Source: Laguncularia racemosa
Lineage: Eukaryota > Streptophyta > Magnoliopsida > Myrtales > Combretaceae
Assembly (NCBI GenBank): GCA_037954665.1
Contig: JBBMOL010000013.1
Span: forward strand, 5,642,001 to 5,706,000
Direction: 5' to 3'
Length of the DNA stretch: 64,000 nt
The notes below the pieces were generated by a model. It did no database searches. It saw only the letters and a list, made by a program, of their open reading frames with translations, and was not told the DNA's origin. A program made the translations under genes and the position numbers. This document shows positions 10,997 to 22,400 of this stretch, in pieces; the stretch's first letter is position 1; each line of letters starts with the position of its first letter.

Positions 10997-13129
10997 ATGG
11001 CAATTTACAGAATTGCAATCGGCACGCCAGGCGAAGCCACCCATCCGGATGCACTCAAGGCGGCACTTGCTGAGTTCTTTTCAATGTTAATATTTGTTTT
11101 TGCAGGAGAAGGCTCTGGCATGGCATTTAGTATGTTTTCTAACATTGTCTTATGCTTATATTCTTTCTTTCATTCGATCCTTGAAATCATTGTACATGAA
11201 TCATAGACAGCTAGAAAATTTCTCTCTTATCAGCATGTATCATGTTAGATGGAAGTCATAACTAATCGTATTTAAGCAGGATAACTATATATTATATATA
11301 CTTGAAATAATTTATCAATTGTGGATAGACCTGCATTCATTTCGTGTAACTTTTGAAAATATGAATCCATCTCCCCAACCAGTTCTAAAACTTTCAAAAA
11401 TGCCGCTAAGATACGTACAAAATAACGAGAGAGAGGATATGTTTGGATCAGTCATTACTTGTACATTTGCAATTTGCCCCTAGACACTTAATCTTGTCCA
11501 ATTGTCTAAATGATCAATGTTCGTAGGCATAATTTTGCAATTACATTACAGCCAATCGGCAAAAACTAGGAATGTACGAAGTTTAGGTGGACATGTTTTC
11601 AGTAAAGAAAAAAAAGTCAGAGAGAGATTGCTGTAATTATTAATAACACAATCTATTAATTAAGGTGCTCCTATAACTAGAGCCAATGCAAAAACTATAA
11701 GGTCACGTCATGGTACGATGTAATTAAAGTAATTTTGGTGGTGTTTTCTTGTAGACAAACTCACAGACAATGGATCAGCAACACCATCCGGTCTAGTAGC
11801 AGCAGCATTGGCTCATGCATTTGCCCTATTTGTAGCGGTATCTGTTGGAGCAAACATTTCAGGGGGACATGTCAATCCTGCGGTCACATTTGGTGCCTTT
11901 GTTGGTGGAAACATAAGCCTTTTAAGAAGCATTTTGTACTGGATAGCTCAGTTGTCTGGATCAGTCGTTGCTTGCATCCTCCTCAAATATGCCACAGGTG
12001 GATTGGTACGTTCATAGAAGAATTGGCACTTCTTCTACATGTTGAATGTATTTCTTAGAAAGCTAAATACACGATTTTTCAAGCATTCATCAATGTTGAT
12101 TTTTTGTTTATCATGTGGAATATAAATGACTAATTAAGTTCAAAATTCTGTGTATTGTTTTTTATAAAGTAAAATTGTCACATATTCTAGAGATTGATGG
12201 TGTAATAATGAAGTTTCAAAATTTCCGAGAAAGTTATATCTCTGAAAAATGTTAAAGTTATAGAATCTTTTTCTAAATGTTATGACAAGTCAATCTTTTG
12301 CATCAATGTACAACTCTTATTAATTTTTATGCCAATTTATCACTTGATTTGATATGTATTAATTGTTAAAATAGCAAATTAGTGAAAAGGAAATAACAAA
12401 AGCAGGTGAGGTATTGGCCTAATAGAACAACTTCAAGTGCATATTAATACCAAAGACTAGCTTGGTAGGAGGAAAAATTTTAAGGCATTTATATTATATA
12501 ATGGGTGTAAGAGTGTTATTTTGAAAATTTAGGATGATGTAATTTTGAAAATTTTTAGAAAGGTGTCAATGTAATATACCCTGTACAATATCTTATAATG
12601 AAGCCAATTATAACTCACAAAGTCTGGATAACGCAATACACACAATGTATCACTTCTAATGAATAAAAACAAAAGGGTCGTGACAACTTGTGTTTTAGTT
12701 TTGTTCTTAAAAAAATCCATGATATACAGCTATTTCCTTGATCCAATGCAGGAAACATCAGCATTTGCCCTGTCTTCAGGTGTGACAGCTTGGAATGCTC
12801 TACTCTTTGAAATCGTCATGACATTTGGGCTAGTCTACACAGTGTATGCCACAGCAGTCGATCCAAGGAGAGGAAATGTGGGAACTGTGGCACCGATTGC
12901 GATTGGCTTCATAGTTGGTGCCAACATTTTAGCTGGGGGTGCTTTTGATGGTGCATCCATGAACCCTGCGGTCTCCTTCGGCCCCGCCGTGGTGAGTGGT
13001 TCATGGACTCATCATTGGGTCTATTGGCTTGGCCCTTTCATTGGTGCTGGCATTGCAGCTTTTATTTACGACAACGTTTTTATCGGCGACGACGACGCGC
13101 ATGAGATTCTGGCCACAAACGATTTTTAG
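10997..13129 (+). CDS. TIP1: Tonoplast intrinsic protein, TIP1 subfamily aquaporin
   Basis: Complete gene. Exons 10997-11129, 11755-12005 and 12752-13129 join in frame to 253 residues, the usual TIP length. It forms a tetrameric channel in the vacuolar membrane for water and, in TIP1 members, also urea and hydrogen peroxide. Six membrane spans and two half-helices fit the MIP fold. Both NPA boxes are present (SGGHVNPAV at residues 81-89; GASMNPAV at 195-202). The selectivity filter looks like TIP1, with His65 in helix 2 and Val202 after the second NPA in place of Arg. The N-terminus MAIYRIAIGTPGEA matches the MPINRIAIGTPGEA pattern of the family and fixes the start; the open frame extends eight codons upstream but has no ATG there. 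The C-terminus, ending TNDF, recalls TIP1;3. No defect was seen. Confidence 0.95.
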
Positions 13130-13800
13130 TCGGGATTTTCAATCCATGCCTAAGCAGGAAAGGCTGTTTTTCTTTCTGGTTTCTGGTTTGGCTTTAGTAC
13201 TTCTTGTTATCTTGAAGGAGTGTTTTAAGGCTTTGTTTCCTTGGTGTAGCAAATTAGAACTTCCTATCTTCTTTCAGAGGTATGAATTCCACGTGAGAGT
13301 GAGACTCAAAATAGGAAATTTTCTCTTCTTAATTTAACAGAATTATTATGCTTGGCATGCAATTGCAATTGGATTGACATCTATGACAAGTCAAGTTTTA
13401 TTAGAAAGATACAGAATTTAATCTAGGAACCCAATAAATACGAAAGATTATTATTCGATTCTTGTTTAGTTAAAGAGATCATCTATCTCCCTAAAATTTA
13501 AGTTAAGAATAAAGTAGACTTAACTTGTTTTAACTTAATTTGAAAGATTTTTTAAATTATACTTAAACTTTCTATTTGAAAAATTGACATGTAAAAGCAA
13601 ATAATATTAAAATTTTAAAAAACCCAATTAAACAAAAATTTTCCGTTTGGCTTCAATTTGAATAAGATAACAATAGAATCACAAATAATTTATATGTATA
13701 TAATAATATGGGTAAGTGTGAAATTAATATTTAACCTCTTTCAATTATGGAATATAGTATATTATGACATGTTTATGCATATCATTATACCTAAATGAAA
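13130..13800. other. Intergenic, 3' of the aquaporin gene
   Basis: 3' UTR and AT-rich spacer. The open frame 12996-13337 is a shifted shadow of aquaporin exon 3. Nothing else is recognised. Confidence 0.55.
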
Positions 13801-14095
13801 TAAAGCAAACCACTCTTCATCACATTCCCAAAGCAAGCCCTTTTGCCACAGCTAACAATACCATCAACAGGATCCTTAGTTTTAGAATTCACATCCACAA
13901 GAGAAATAGCAACATCAGTTCCCTATAGCAAGAGCAAGTCACCAGGCTTAAACTCCTTTTATAACCATCGGGACTCCATGGGAGGCCCCCATACCAACCT
14001 GGTGCACATCTAGCCATCATATAGTTTGATTCGAAATGTCGCCTATACCAACAATTTTCAGCATTTTGCTCATATAGTACAAAACCCATCTACAC
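13800..14095 (-). pseudogene. Unassigned possible coding fragment
   Basis: The minus strand reads NCWYRRHFESNYMMARC, then APGWYGGLPWSPDGYK. A frame change continues into EFKPGDLLLL and, after a stop, LVDVNSKTKDPVDGIV and CGKRACFGNVMKSGLLYF. The composition looks protein-coding rather than random, but I do not recognise the family. It has at least one frameshift and one stop and no start, so it would be a relic if real. Confidence 0.3.
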
Positions 14096-14336
14096 AGGCT
14101 TGCCGGGTCAACATCATTTTCTTTGATAGCACTCATGGACTACACTACTAGAGTCCAAGACTTAACTCAAAGATCTCCTTTATTGGTTGGGAACTAGTAA
14201 CACCGTATTGTCCTCTACGTGCCCCACCACTAGATTAACGCTCACACGGGAAACCTTATCATCTGACTTTGGTGCAATTCTCTACCTACTAGAGTCCAAG
14301 ACTATGCATTCAATATTTATGTGACGCCGATTAGAA

Positions 14337-14935
14337 ACAAAGACATATCAAATAGAATAGCTCGATTGCACAATGGTCTACGAATATGAAGCATTTAAAA
14401 CAAAGTTTATATTCTAGAAGTAAATTACCCCAATAAAAGACATATTAAACAGAGCAGCTCAACTGCATTGTCATGGTGGTCCACGAACACGAAGCACTTA
14501 AAGCAAACGAGGTTGTGTTTTAGAAGTAAATCACCTCAACAAAAGACATAACAAATCGAGCAGCATGACTGCACAATGGTCCACGATCACAAAGCATTTT
14601 AAACAAATAAAGTCATGCTCTATAAGTAAATCACTCCTATGAAAGATGTATCAAATAGTGCAGCTCAACTCCACAATGATCTACAAACATGAACATGAAG
14701 TACTTAAAAGCCAACGATGTTCTAGAAGTAAATCACATCAACAAAAGATATACCAAATAATACAGCTATATAATGATCCATGAACATGGAGCACTTAAAG
14801 CAAATAATATTATATTCCAAAACTACACTACCTCTTCTAATTTAAGCAAATGGTAAATTAGTCCCACTTTCTTGCCCTTTTCCTGCCTTCGCATAGTGCA
14901 GTATTTTAACAATAGTTGACATAGTCAATCTATTA
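14337..14935. repeat. Degenerate ~100-bp tandem repeat, five units
   Basis: The motif agca(c/t)ttaaa(g)caaa recurs at about 14390, 14493, 14593, 14699 and 14790 (spacing 91-106 bp). Each follows a (g/t)atc(t/c)a(c/t)(g/a)aa(c/t)a-type segment and precedes a (g/a)taagtaaatca segment. The last units and the following ~110 bp of unique sequence recur at 15958-16320. Confidence 0.65.
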
Positions 14936-15957
14936 TAATAAATAATTTCAAAGTTTTCATGTGGGAGTGGTTTTAATATTTTCTAAAGGTTACAATATCT
15001 TAACTCACTCATAATTATTAAAACCATACACTCTCTCTCTCTTTATATCAACTCAATTTTATACCACTTTCCATCTTTTTATATTTCTCACAATTCTTCC
15101 TTTTTGTTTCATTTCCATCTTTCTCTCTCTCCAATATAATCATTCCGTCTTTACTCTTAATATTCAATCAAAATCTCTGATAATATTTTTTTGGCTATTT
15201 CTTTTATTCACAATTAAAACATGTTTTAGTTGATAGCAAATGTGATTCTCAAATTAGAGTTCTTAATCAATCTTTTGATTTCAATGTTCTCTCCATTGTA
15301 ATGGTTTGTTAATTTTTAATTTTATCTACAATGCTTAATGTTTTTTCGTTTTCAAATTCCATTCCCAAAAAGTTATGTGTGATACCAATGTACTCCTTAT
15401 ATTTAAATAATATCAAGCATTAAACTTTTCTTTTCTTTTTTTTTTTTCATTGTAAATGATGCACTCAAAATTTAGTTTTAAATCAAATATAATTCAAAAC
15501 AAAACACTATGTTTCTATCTTTCTTTCTCGCTTTTTGTTCCTTCCTCTCTCTCTCTCTCTCTCTTCAAGTGATATTACATTAAGATGACACCTCTTATAT
15601 TTTAATAAGTAAATTTAGTTTCAAATTCAACTTTATCTGTATGTTTAAACTTTGAGAGCTTTATATATTTTATGATTTGATCATCATTACTACATATTCC
15701 ATTTATATATAGTTTGTTTATAAATTCTTGATTATGAAATTTTTTGTTTTTTTTGTTGTTTTGTTTCTATATTAAATGTGTTATGGAAGTATAGATGTGT
15801 TTTTTCAATTTTCACTCTCATTATATGTTTTCGTAGACAACAAAATGTTATTGATCGACAATATCATTACTTTTATATTAAATGATCCATACATCTTTTA
15901 ATATTTAATTATTTTTAATAAAGTGTTTCTATTCTTAATCAATTGGTTGATGATAAT
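14936..15957. other. AT-rich segment between two direct repeats
   Basis: About 1 kb with no open frame of note, lying between the two copies of the ~100-bp repeat block. It contains CT microsatellites (15030-15045 and 15546-15563) and long T runs. It may be an insertion or the spacer of a segmental duplication; no terminal repeats were recognised. Confidence 0.5.
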
Positions 15958-16325
15958 GCACAAGAGTCCATAAGCATTTGAAACAAAAATGTTCATGCTC
16001 TGTAAGTAAATCATCTCTATAAAAGATATACCAAAGATGTATCAAATGGTACAACTCAAATGCACAATGATCTACAAACATAAAGTACTTAAAGCAAACA
16101 AAATTATGTTATAAAAGTAAATCATATCAACATAAAATAGACAAAATAATACAGTTATATAAGATCTATGAAGATGGGGTACTTAAAAGCAAATAATATT
16201 ATATTCTAAAATTACACTACCTCATTTAATTTAAGCAAATGGTAAATTAGTCCCAACCTTCTCGCCCTTTTCCTACCTTTTGCATAGTGCAGTATTTTGA
16301 CAATATTAGGCTTAGTCGATTATTA
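15958..16325. repeat. Second copy of the ~100-bp repeat block
   Basis: Three further repeat units (anchors near 15973, 16084 and 16179), then the same unique tail as 14816-14930 (taatttaagcaaatggtaaa, then gcatagtgcagtatttt). It is therefore a ~360-bp direct repeat of 14575-14935 about 1.39 kb away. It ends ~150 bp before the PHIP1-like ATG. Confidence 0.65.
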
Positions 16326-16394
16326 TTAAAAAAGAAAAACAATAATTGATGTTATGACATTAGTTTAAACGTCGTCGTTTGTTTGTGTCGTTTT

Positions 16395-16401
16395 AAACCC
16401 T
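16395..16401 (+). promoter_or_regulatory. Possible telo-box upstream of the PHIP1-like gene
   Basis: AAACCCT about 80 bp before the ATG, followed by a C-rich stretch. Telo-boxes are common in promoters of plant ribosome-biogenesis and cell-cycle genes. A 7-mer in AT-rich DNA is weak evidence. Confidence 0.25.
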
Positions 16402-16479
16402 CAAAACCCCAACCATCTTCTTTCCCTCTCCAGACGTCTGCCAAGTGCCTGGACTGCCGTTACGTAAGAAGGTCCAAAC

Positions 16480-19400
16480 ATGGTCCTTTCGAACAAAAAG
16501 CTTAAGCAAAAACTTAGGGCAGCATTAGCTGAATCACTTGTTTCCAAGGACAATAACAGTAATAACAACCAAAACCCAGATTCAGTTTCATATCCTCAGT
16601 CCTTAAAACACCTCTTGACCTTAAATTCTTCAAAACCCAGGTTGTCGAAGAGAGATAAAAGGAGAAAGCTTCGATCTTTATCAGTTGGGAGTGAGGAAAG
16701 AGGAATATTAATTCTGGGTAATGGAGAAGTGCGTGAAAGGAAGGTTCTTTCTGATGGAGAGCAAGTAGGTGTTGGAGACGACAGAAAAAGAGACGATTCT
16801 GGGGAGAAGAAGAAGAAGAAGAGGAAGAGAGAGAACGGTGAGGAGGAGGAAGGAACTGAAAGTTTGGTTGAGGGTGTGAGGAAGAATAAGAAGAAAAAGA
16901 AAGTGAAGAAGAAGAATAAGAAGGAGAAAAAGAGTGACGCTACGAATGAAGAAAATAAGGACGATTTTAGTGTTGTGGATATCGTTAATGAAGCAAACAG
17001 GTTAGTTTCTTTAGGGTTATTTTTTCGTGGCAAGTTCTTAATTTTATTAGTAATATATACAATTGATTAGGCATTATAGATAATGGATTTGTCTTATAGT
17101 TATGTCAATTAGTTGTATATGATTTGGACCTGCCGTATGTTCTAAATTACTTGGGAGAGAGTATTGCTGTCGTGTCGTGTTAGGAATGTACACCTCTGGT
17201 TTTGTGCGGTTAAATGGATGGAAGTGGCTTCAAATTGCAGTGTCTTGGCATTCATGTCTCATTTATATGAGTTTGAAGTTCTGCCTATCTGGATATAATG
17301 ATGTCTTAATTCAGTTATTAGTTTAAAACATATTATTTATTCTGACATTGTCTTTTTTTCTTATGCTTTAATGATTTTATATTATGAATTTGTTAGTATT
17401 TGGGTTTTTGTTATGTTGAATTTTCGATTGCATGGACATGAGGAACTGAATTGCTTAAGAATCTTAAGATATGTGGACTTTGGGATGTCGTTTTAGTCTA
17501 TTATGGGTAAGCTTGATTGATCTTTTATAGAATGTGTAAAAAGTATGTATTGTTCAGGTGACCTGATGCGTAATCTATAATATCGATCTCTTTGAGGTTA
17601 TACAAGTGTCTCTGGCCACGTGACTGTCATGGCCTCATTTTTTGAATCTAGCATCAGCTGTACATATAAAATGCAAAAAGTATTGGCATTGGTGATTTTT
17701 ATATGAGCTGCGTTTATTTAACTTTTGTGTATGCACGGCTCATAGGGTGTTCATCATTTGTTTGATGATGCTGGTATATAGTGCTTCCCGTGAGAGTCAT
17801 TTGAAACGATGTCACTGCCATCATATATTGATAGTACACTTGTAGGGGAAGTACTCCTGTTTAATAGTTTTTATCTTTTCATAAGAATGAGGTTTGATAT
17901 GATTATTCTAGTAAATCTGTCATTGCTATCAGATGGTCTCATTTTAGTTGCTAATTTATGTTCTAATTTAATAGCTTTATATTCTTACTACTAATTATTC
18001 TTATCAACAACAAACTTGATGAAGAGGGAAAAAGGACCAAAGAAGGGAGAGTAGAAAAGTGAAATTTTGTCTCAACCAACAAGCTCCAGTAAGCATGTTT
18101 GCCTGTCCAAGTTTAACAAGGGAATGTCTCAAAAGTTTATATTGCCATCTTCTTTCATTTAAGTTTGTGTCAATGTTGCTATGTCCATGTACATTTTGAG
18201 TGCCAGGGGCACCGAATAAATATTTCTTGCAACATATATTCTGAACATGTACATGTGCTTTCAAGTTATTTCATTTACCAATTGGTTCTTCTCTCATTTG
18301 TTGGATTTTCAGTCAAGAGAGCAGTGATGCTGCCAAAAAAGTTTATGTGGGGGGTATCCCATATTACTCTTCCGAGGATGATATAAGAAGCTACTTTGAA
18401 AGTTGTGGCACGATTATGGAAGTTGATTGTATGACGTTTACTGAGACTGGGAAATTCAGAGGAATTGCCATTATTGGTTTTAAGGTGAGTCTTGCTTCAC
18501 ATAATCTATCTAGGAATATGGGGCTGTTCTTGATTTTTTTTTTTATTTTTTGGATGATTAAAAAAATTTGCATTGACACAGAAAGCACTGCTTAACATAT
18601 ATTTGATTTGTTATAGTTTTTTCTTTTTTCTTTTTTGTCCCCCCTTCTCTCTTGATGCTGCCATGGCAATTGTAATTTGGCATGTTTTATACTTTCGATT
18701 TATCCAATACCTTCCTTTCATTCCACATGGCACTAACAAAAGATGCAATTTACAAATATCCCATTTTGGAAGGCAAGCAACTCGCTACATGACACATTGA
18801 AAATATAAGAAAAATGTCTTGTTAATAAATGTCCTTGAGCTCTTGTTATACCTATGAAGGAAAAGGAAGTCGTTCTAGTTCTGTCCTTATTTTTTGCTGA
18901 AACTTTTTAATTGAAAGTGGTGAAAAGTAAAATGGATATCTCACCATCTTTTGACCTAGGGCTTTGCCCCATCCCTGCCTTTGCAGTTGTATTTCCTTCT
19001 TTTTGATTAAATGAAATCATGAGTTAACTAAAAAAACCTAAAATTTTCATGGCTTTTCCTGTGAGCAGTAGTCTAAGACTCAATTGCCATTAGCTTTGAA
19101 TGAAGAATGATAGTTGTAATTGGAGATGTTGGTATTCTATTAGTTTGATGTTATCATAGTTGTCAAAATCGCGATTTTACTCGTACGGTTTTAGGAGTTT
19201 ACATTTTTATGAGGGTTTTTCGAGTTAAATTGCATATAAAATTGTTTTTGTGTAAACTTGTGGTAGAATCATGAATTTAGGTGTACGAGTTTACGATTCC
19301 ACTGATTCTATCCGATTCCACATGATTCTATATAATTTTACATAATTCTACTTGATTTAAGTATAATAAACTATTAAAACTAAGAAAGAAAATTAAGTTT

Positions 19401-22400
19401 CTACAATTTAAAGTAAACTTATCAAATTATGAGTGAAATGGTTCTTTTTTAACTTAAATTGATTTCATTACTAACTTTACTATCAAATGATGATTGGTTG
19501 GATATTATTTTAAGTGAAAGAGATGGGAAAATATGAAAGTAATATTATGGAGGAAATTGATGTACTTATAAATTTGGACAGTTATGGCCTAAAAGAGTGG
19601 AAATTAAGATGTTTTATATATTCATGACATTGATGCTATTGCAAACTAAATATAAATGAATACTTCAAAAAACTCAAAAAAAGAAAATATTGATATTATT
19701 AGTAGTAGTACAATAATGATATTGACAATAATGATAATGATAAAGTTAATTATGATTACAATTGAGTGAGATTGTGATAGTTTTGATCATTTAAGACAGT
19801 TGATGATTAGTGTTTTGTTTTTAATTTTATTTTTTTATTATGATGATTTATTTTGTTGTGTATTTATTTCGACACTAATTATATGTTTTTGTTTTATGTA
19901 TTAGCATAATGATTTATAATTAATTATTTATACTATAACTTATATTGTCGCTAAAATTTATATTGGGTTTCTTTATTTATAACATGTATTTTAAGTTTTT
20001 TATAACTTCTATAAAACTATTTATAGTTTTTTATTACTAATTTACATGGGTTATAGAAATTTACTTTTTTATGATTCAATTCTAAGTTCTGATTTTACAG
20101 GTCCTTTGGTGATTCTAGGTAAAATTACGAGTTTAACAACCTTGGATGTTATCATTATCAATCAGGTTGTAGTAGAATTATTACATAAAAAAAAAAAGTT
20201 GTGGTAGAATATTTTGATTATCACTTGTAAGAGGGGTTGTATTTAGTGGCTATTTACTTTAGTTGGGGTGCTGTGTGGGCTCATAGTTGAGCTGAATTGT
20301 ATAGTTAATGTCATGATTTTATCTGAAAGGTGAAGGCATTATATTCAAACAGGGGTGCACAATTTGTGAGAAACCAAAAAGAAGGGAACAATGTGTCTAC
20401 TCTGTCACAGCTAACAAGAAAACTGGCATGGGGCTTTGGATTAGCTGAAGCTTTTATCTCTTGTGATTTCTGGATTCTCAATATCATGGGACCAGTGCCT
20501 ATAAATCCAGAAACGTTTTTAGTTATTTGAAAGTCATAAGGCATCACTACATCTGTTAACTTTACTGATTGTCACCTTTTACGTTACCCTGTTCTGCCAA
20601 CTCCCATGTTTTTGTTTTCTCCTACTCGAAGTGCACATTTATGCTGTAGTATATTAGCTGAGATGATTCAATTGTGTTGTCATATGACTCATTGTTTCTT
20701 CATATAAGAATAATGTCTCCATTCACAATCCCTATAGTACTGGAGTGTGATTCCTATAACCTCAAAGAAGGGTGTACAACTGTCAACGGACGGGTAAGAT
20801 TACATATCACAACTGAATTAAACAAAATTACAAAAGTTTGTGAAGCAAAGTAAACTCTTCTAGATCTCAAAAGTGGCATAAGAGACAATCTAGTTGGCTG
20901 CAAAGCCCAAGTTGAGGAGGTTGCCCCCTAGTCGTACTTTGTTATGAATTTTCCAGATGCAATAGACTGTAGTAGCTAGACCAGCTCTTCATGTTTGGAG
21001 TGTAGGGAGAGAAGAGTTAGCTGTTGCAATCAAAGAAGGTGTTGTACCCTGCTAATCTTTGAAGGAAGGTAGGCATTATAGACGGTCACAAACCATGGCC
21101 CAGATTGGGGAAGTGTAGCTGCAACTAAAGAAGAGATGGGAGTGATCCTCTAGGGCTTGCAAGCAAAGAAAACAAGATGTAGGGGATGCTAGACCTTAGG
21201 AGATCAGTTTGTCAAGGGTGTATAGTTTTTCTAACTAAATGAACCAAAGAATACAGGAGTGCTTAGGTAGAGAAGACTTATTTTAAATGACTTTGTACCA
21301 AGGCATAATGGGGCCTGGTGGAGTAAGGAATGCATAGCCACTCTTGATTGTGTAATTGCTTGAATGGGTATGCATCCATTGAAGCCGGTCTGGTTGGGAG
21401 GCATTCGGTCGGATGTTGGATAGGATTTGGATATTTGACCAAAATGGTCCTTTAAGTAAGTGTCACATATTTTCCTCCATCAAAGAACAAAGCTTCATAG
21501 TTGGAAGTAAACCTGAACCCGCTATCTCTCGTGTGCTATATATTGTATCCAACGAACTTATTGAAAACTAGCAATTAGACCAAATTGAGATGGATAAACC
21601 ATCATTAGGTTCCCGTTGAAAGTTATTACAAACAATGCTCCTTAATTTCAATAAAGATGGAGCTCTTGTTGACCAAAAGCTCTTTTCTTTCAATAGAGTA
21701 GAATGTACCTATTTTGGCTATAAAATCTTGAATCCGTCCTTGCACAAATGCCATATATGTTTGATCTGAGTAGCTTTGTTTCATAGATGGTGGTTAGGAA
21801 TCCTTGAGCCTTCGCTTTTTAGTGGTTTGCAAACATCTACCCATCTTACCTTACCCTTGGAGAAGATATTCGGTCTACCATTCTACAAGAAATTCCTTAA
21901 AAGTTGCTCAATCTTTGTGATGACAGTTTTAAGCAAAAAGAATGCTGAGCTCTAAAAAACTTGCTTCGAAAAGAGGACTGCGTTGACTAATTGTAACCTC
22001 CCTGCATAAGAAAGGTATTTTGAAGTCCAAGAATTTATGCGTGCATCACAATCCTCCTTCTTTAGCTTAGTAAAGAGAAGGGGAACCCCTAAATAGCATA
22101 CGGGTAAGTTGCTTTCTTGGAAGTAGGTGATCTATAGAATGTTTTCTTTAACTCATGCAGGGACATTGGAGAAGAAGATGCTGCTCTTGCTATTGTTGGC
22201 AAACAAACCAGAAAGGGCATGGAAATGTTGCAGGGTGTCCTTAATCAAAGAGATTGATTCAACATTGCCTTTAGAAAAGATAAGAAGATCAATTTTTTTT
22301 GGATAAATGTAAGTTTTATTAATTCAAAAGAAACAGTTTACATTACCAAACGGCTAAATAAAATACAACAATGGTACATATGTAGCAACATAGTGTTTTT

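Noticed and set aside
11735..12058. 107-codon open frame over aquaporin exon 2
   Set aside because: Out-of-frame shadow; the exon reads SGGHVNPAV in the family frame.
16596..17033. 145-codon open frame on the minus strand
   Set aside because: Antisense shadow of the Lys/Glu-rich PHIP1 exon 1; its Phe/Leu/Ser-rich text is the complement of AAG/GAA codons.
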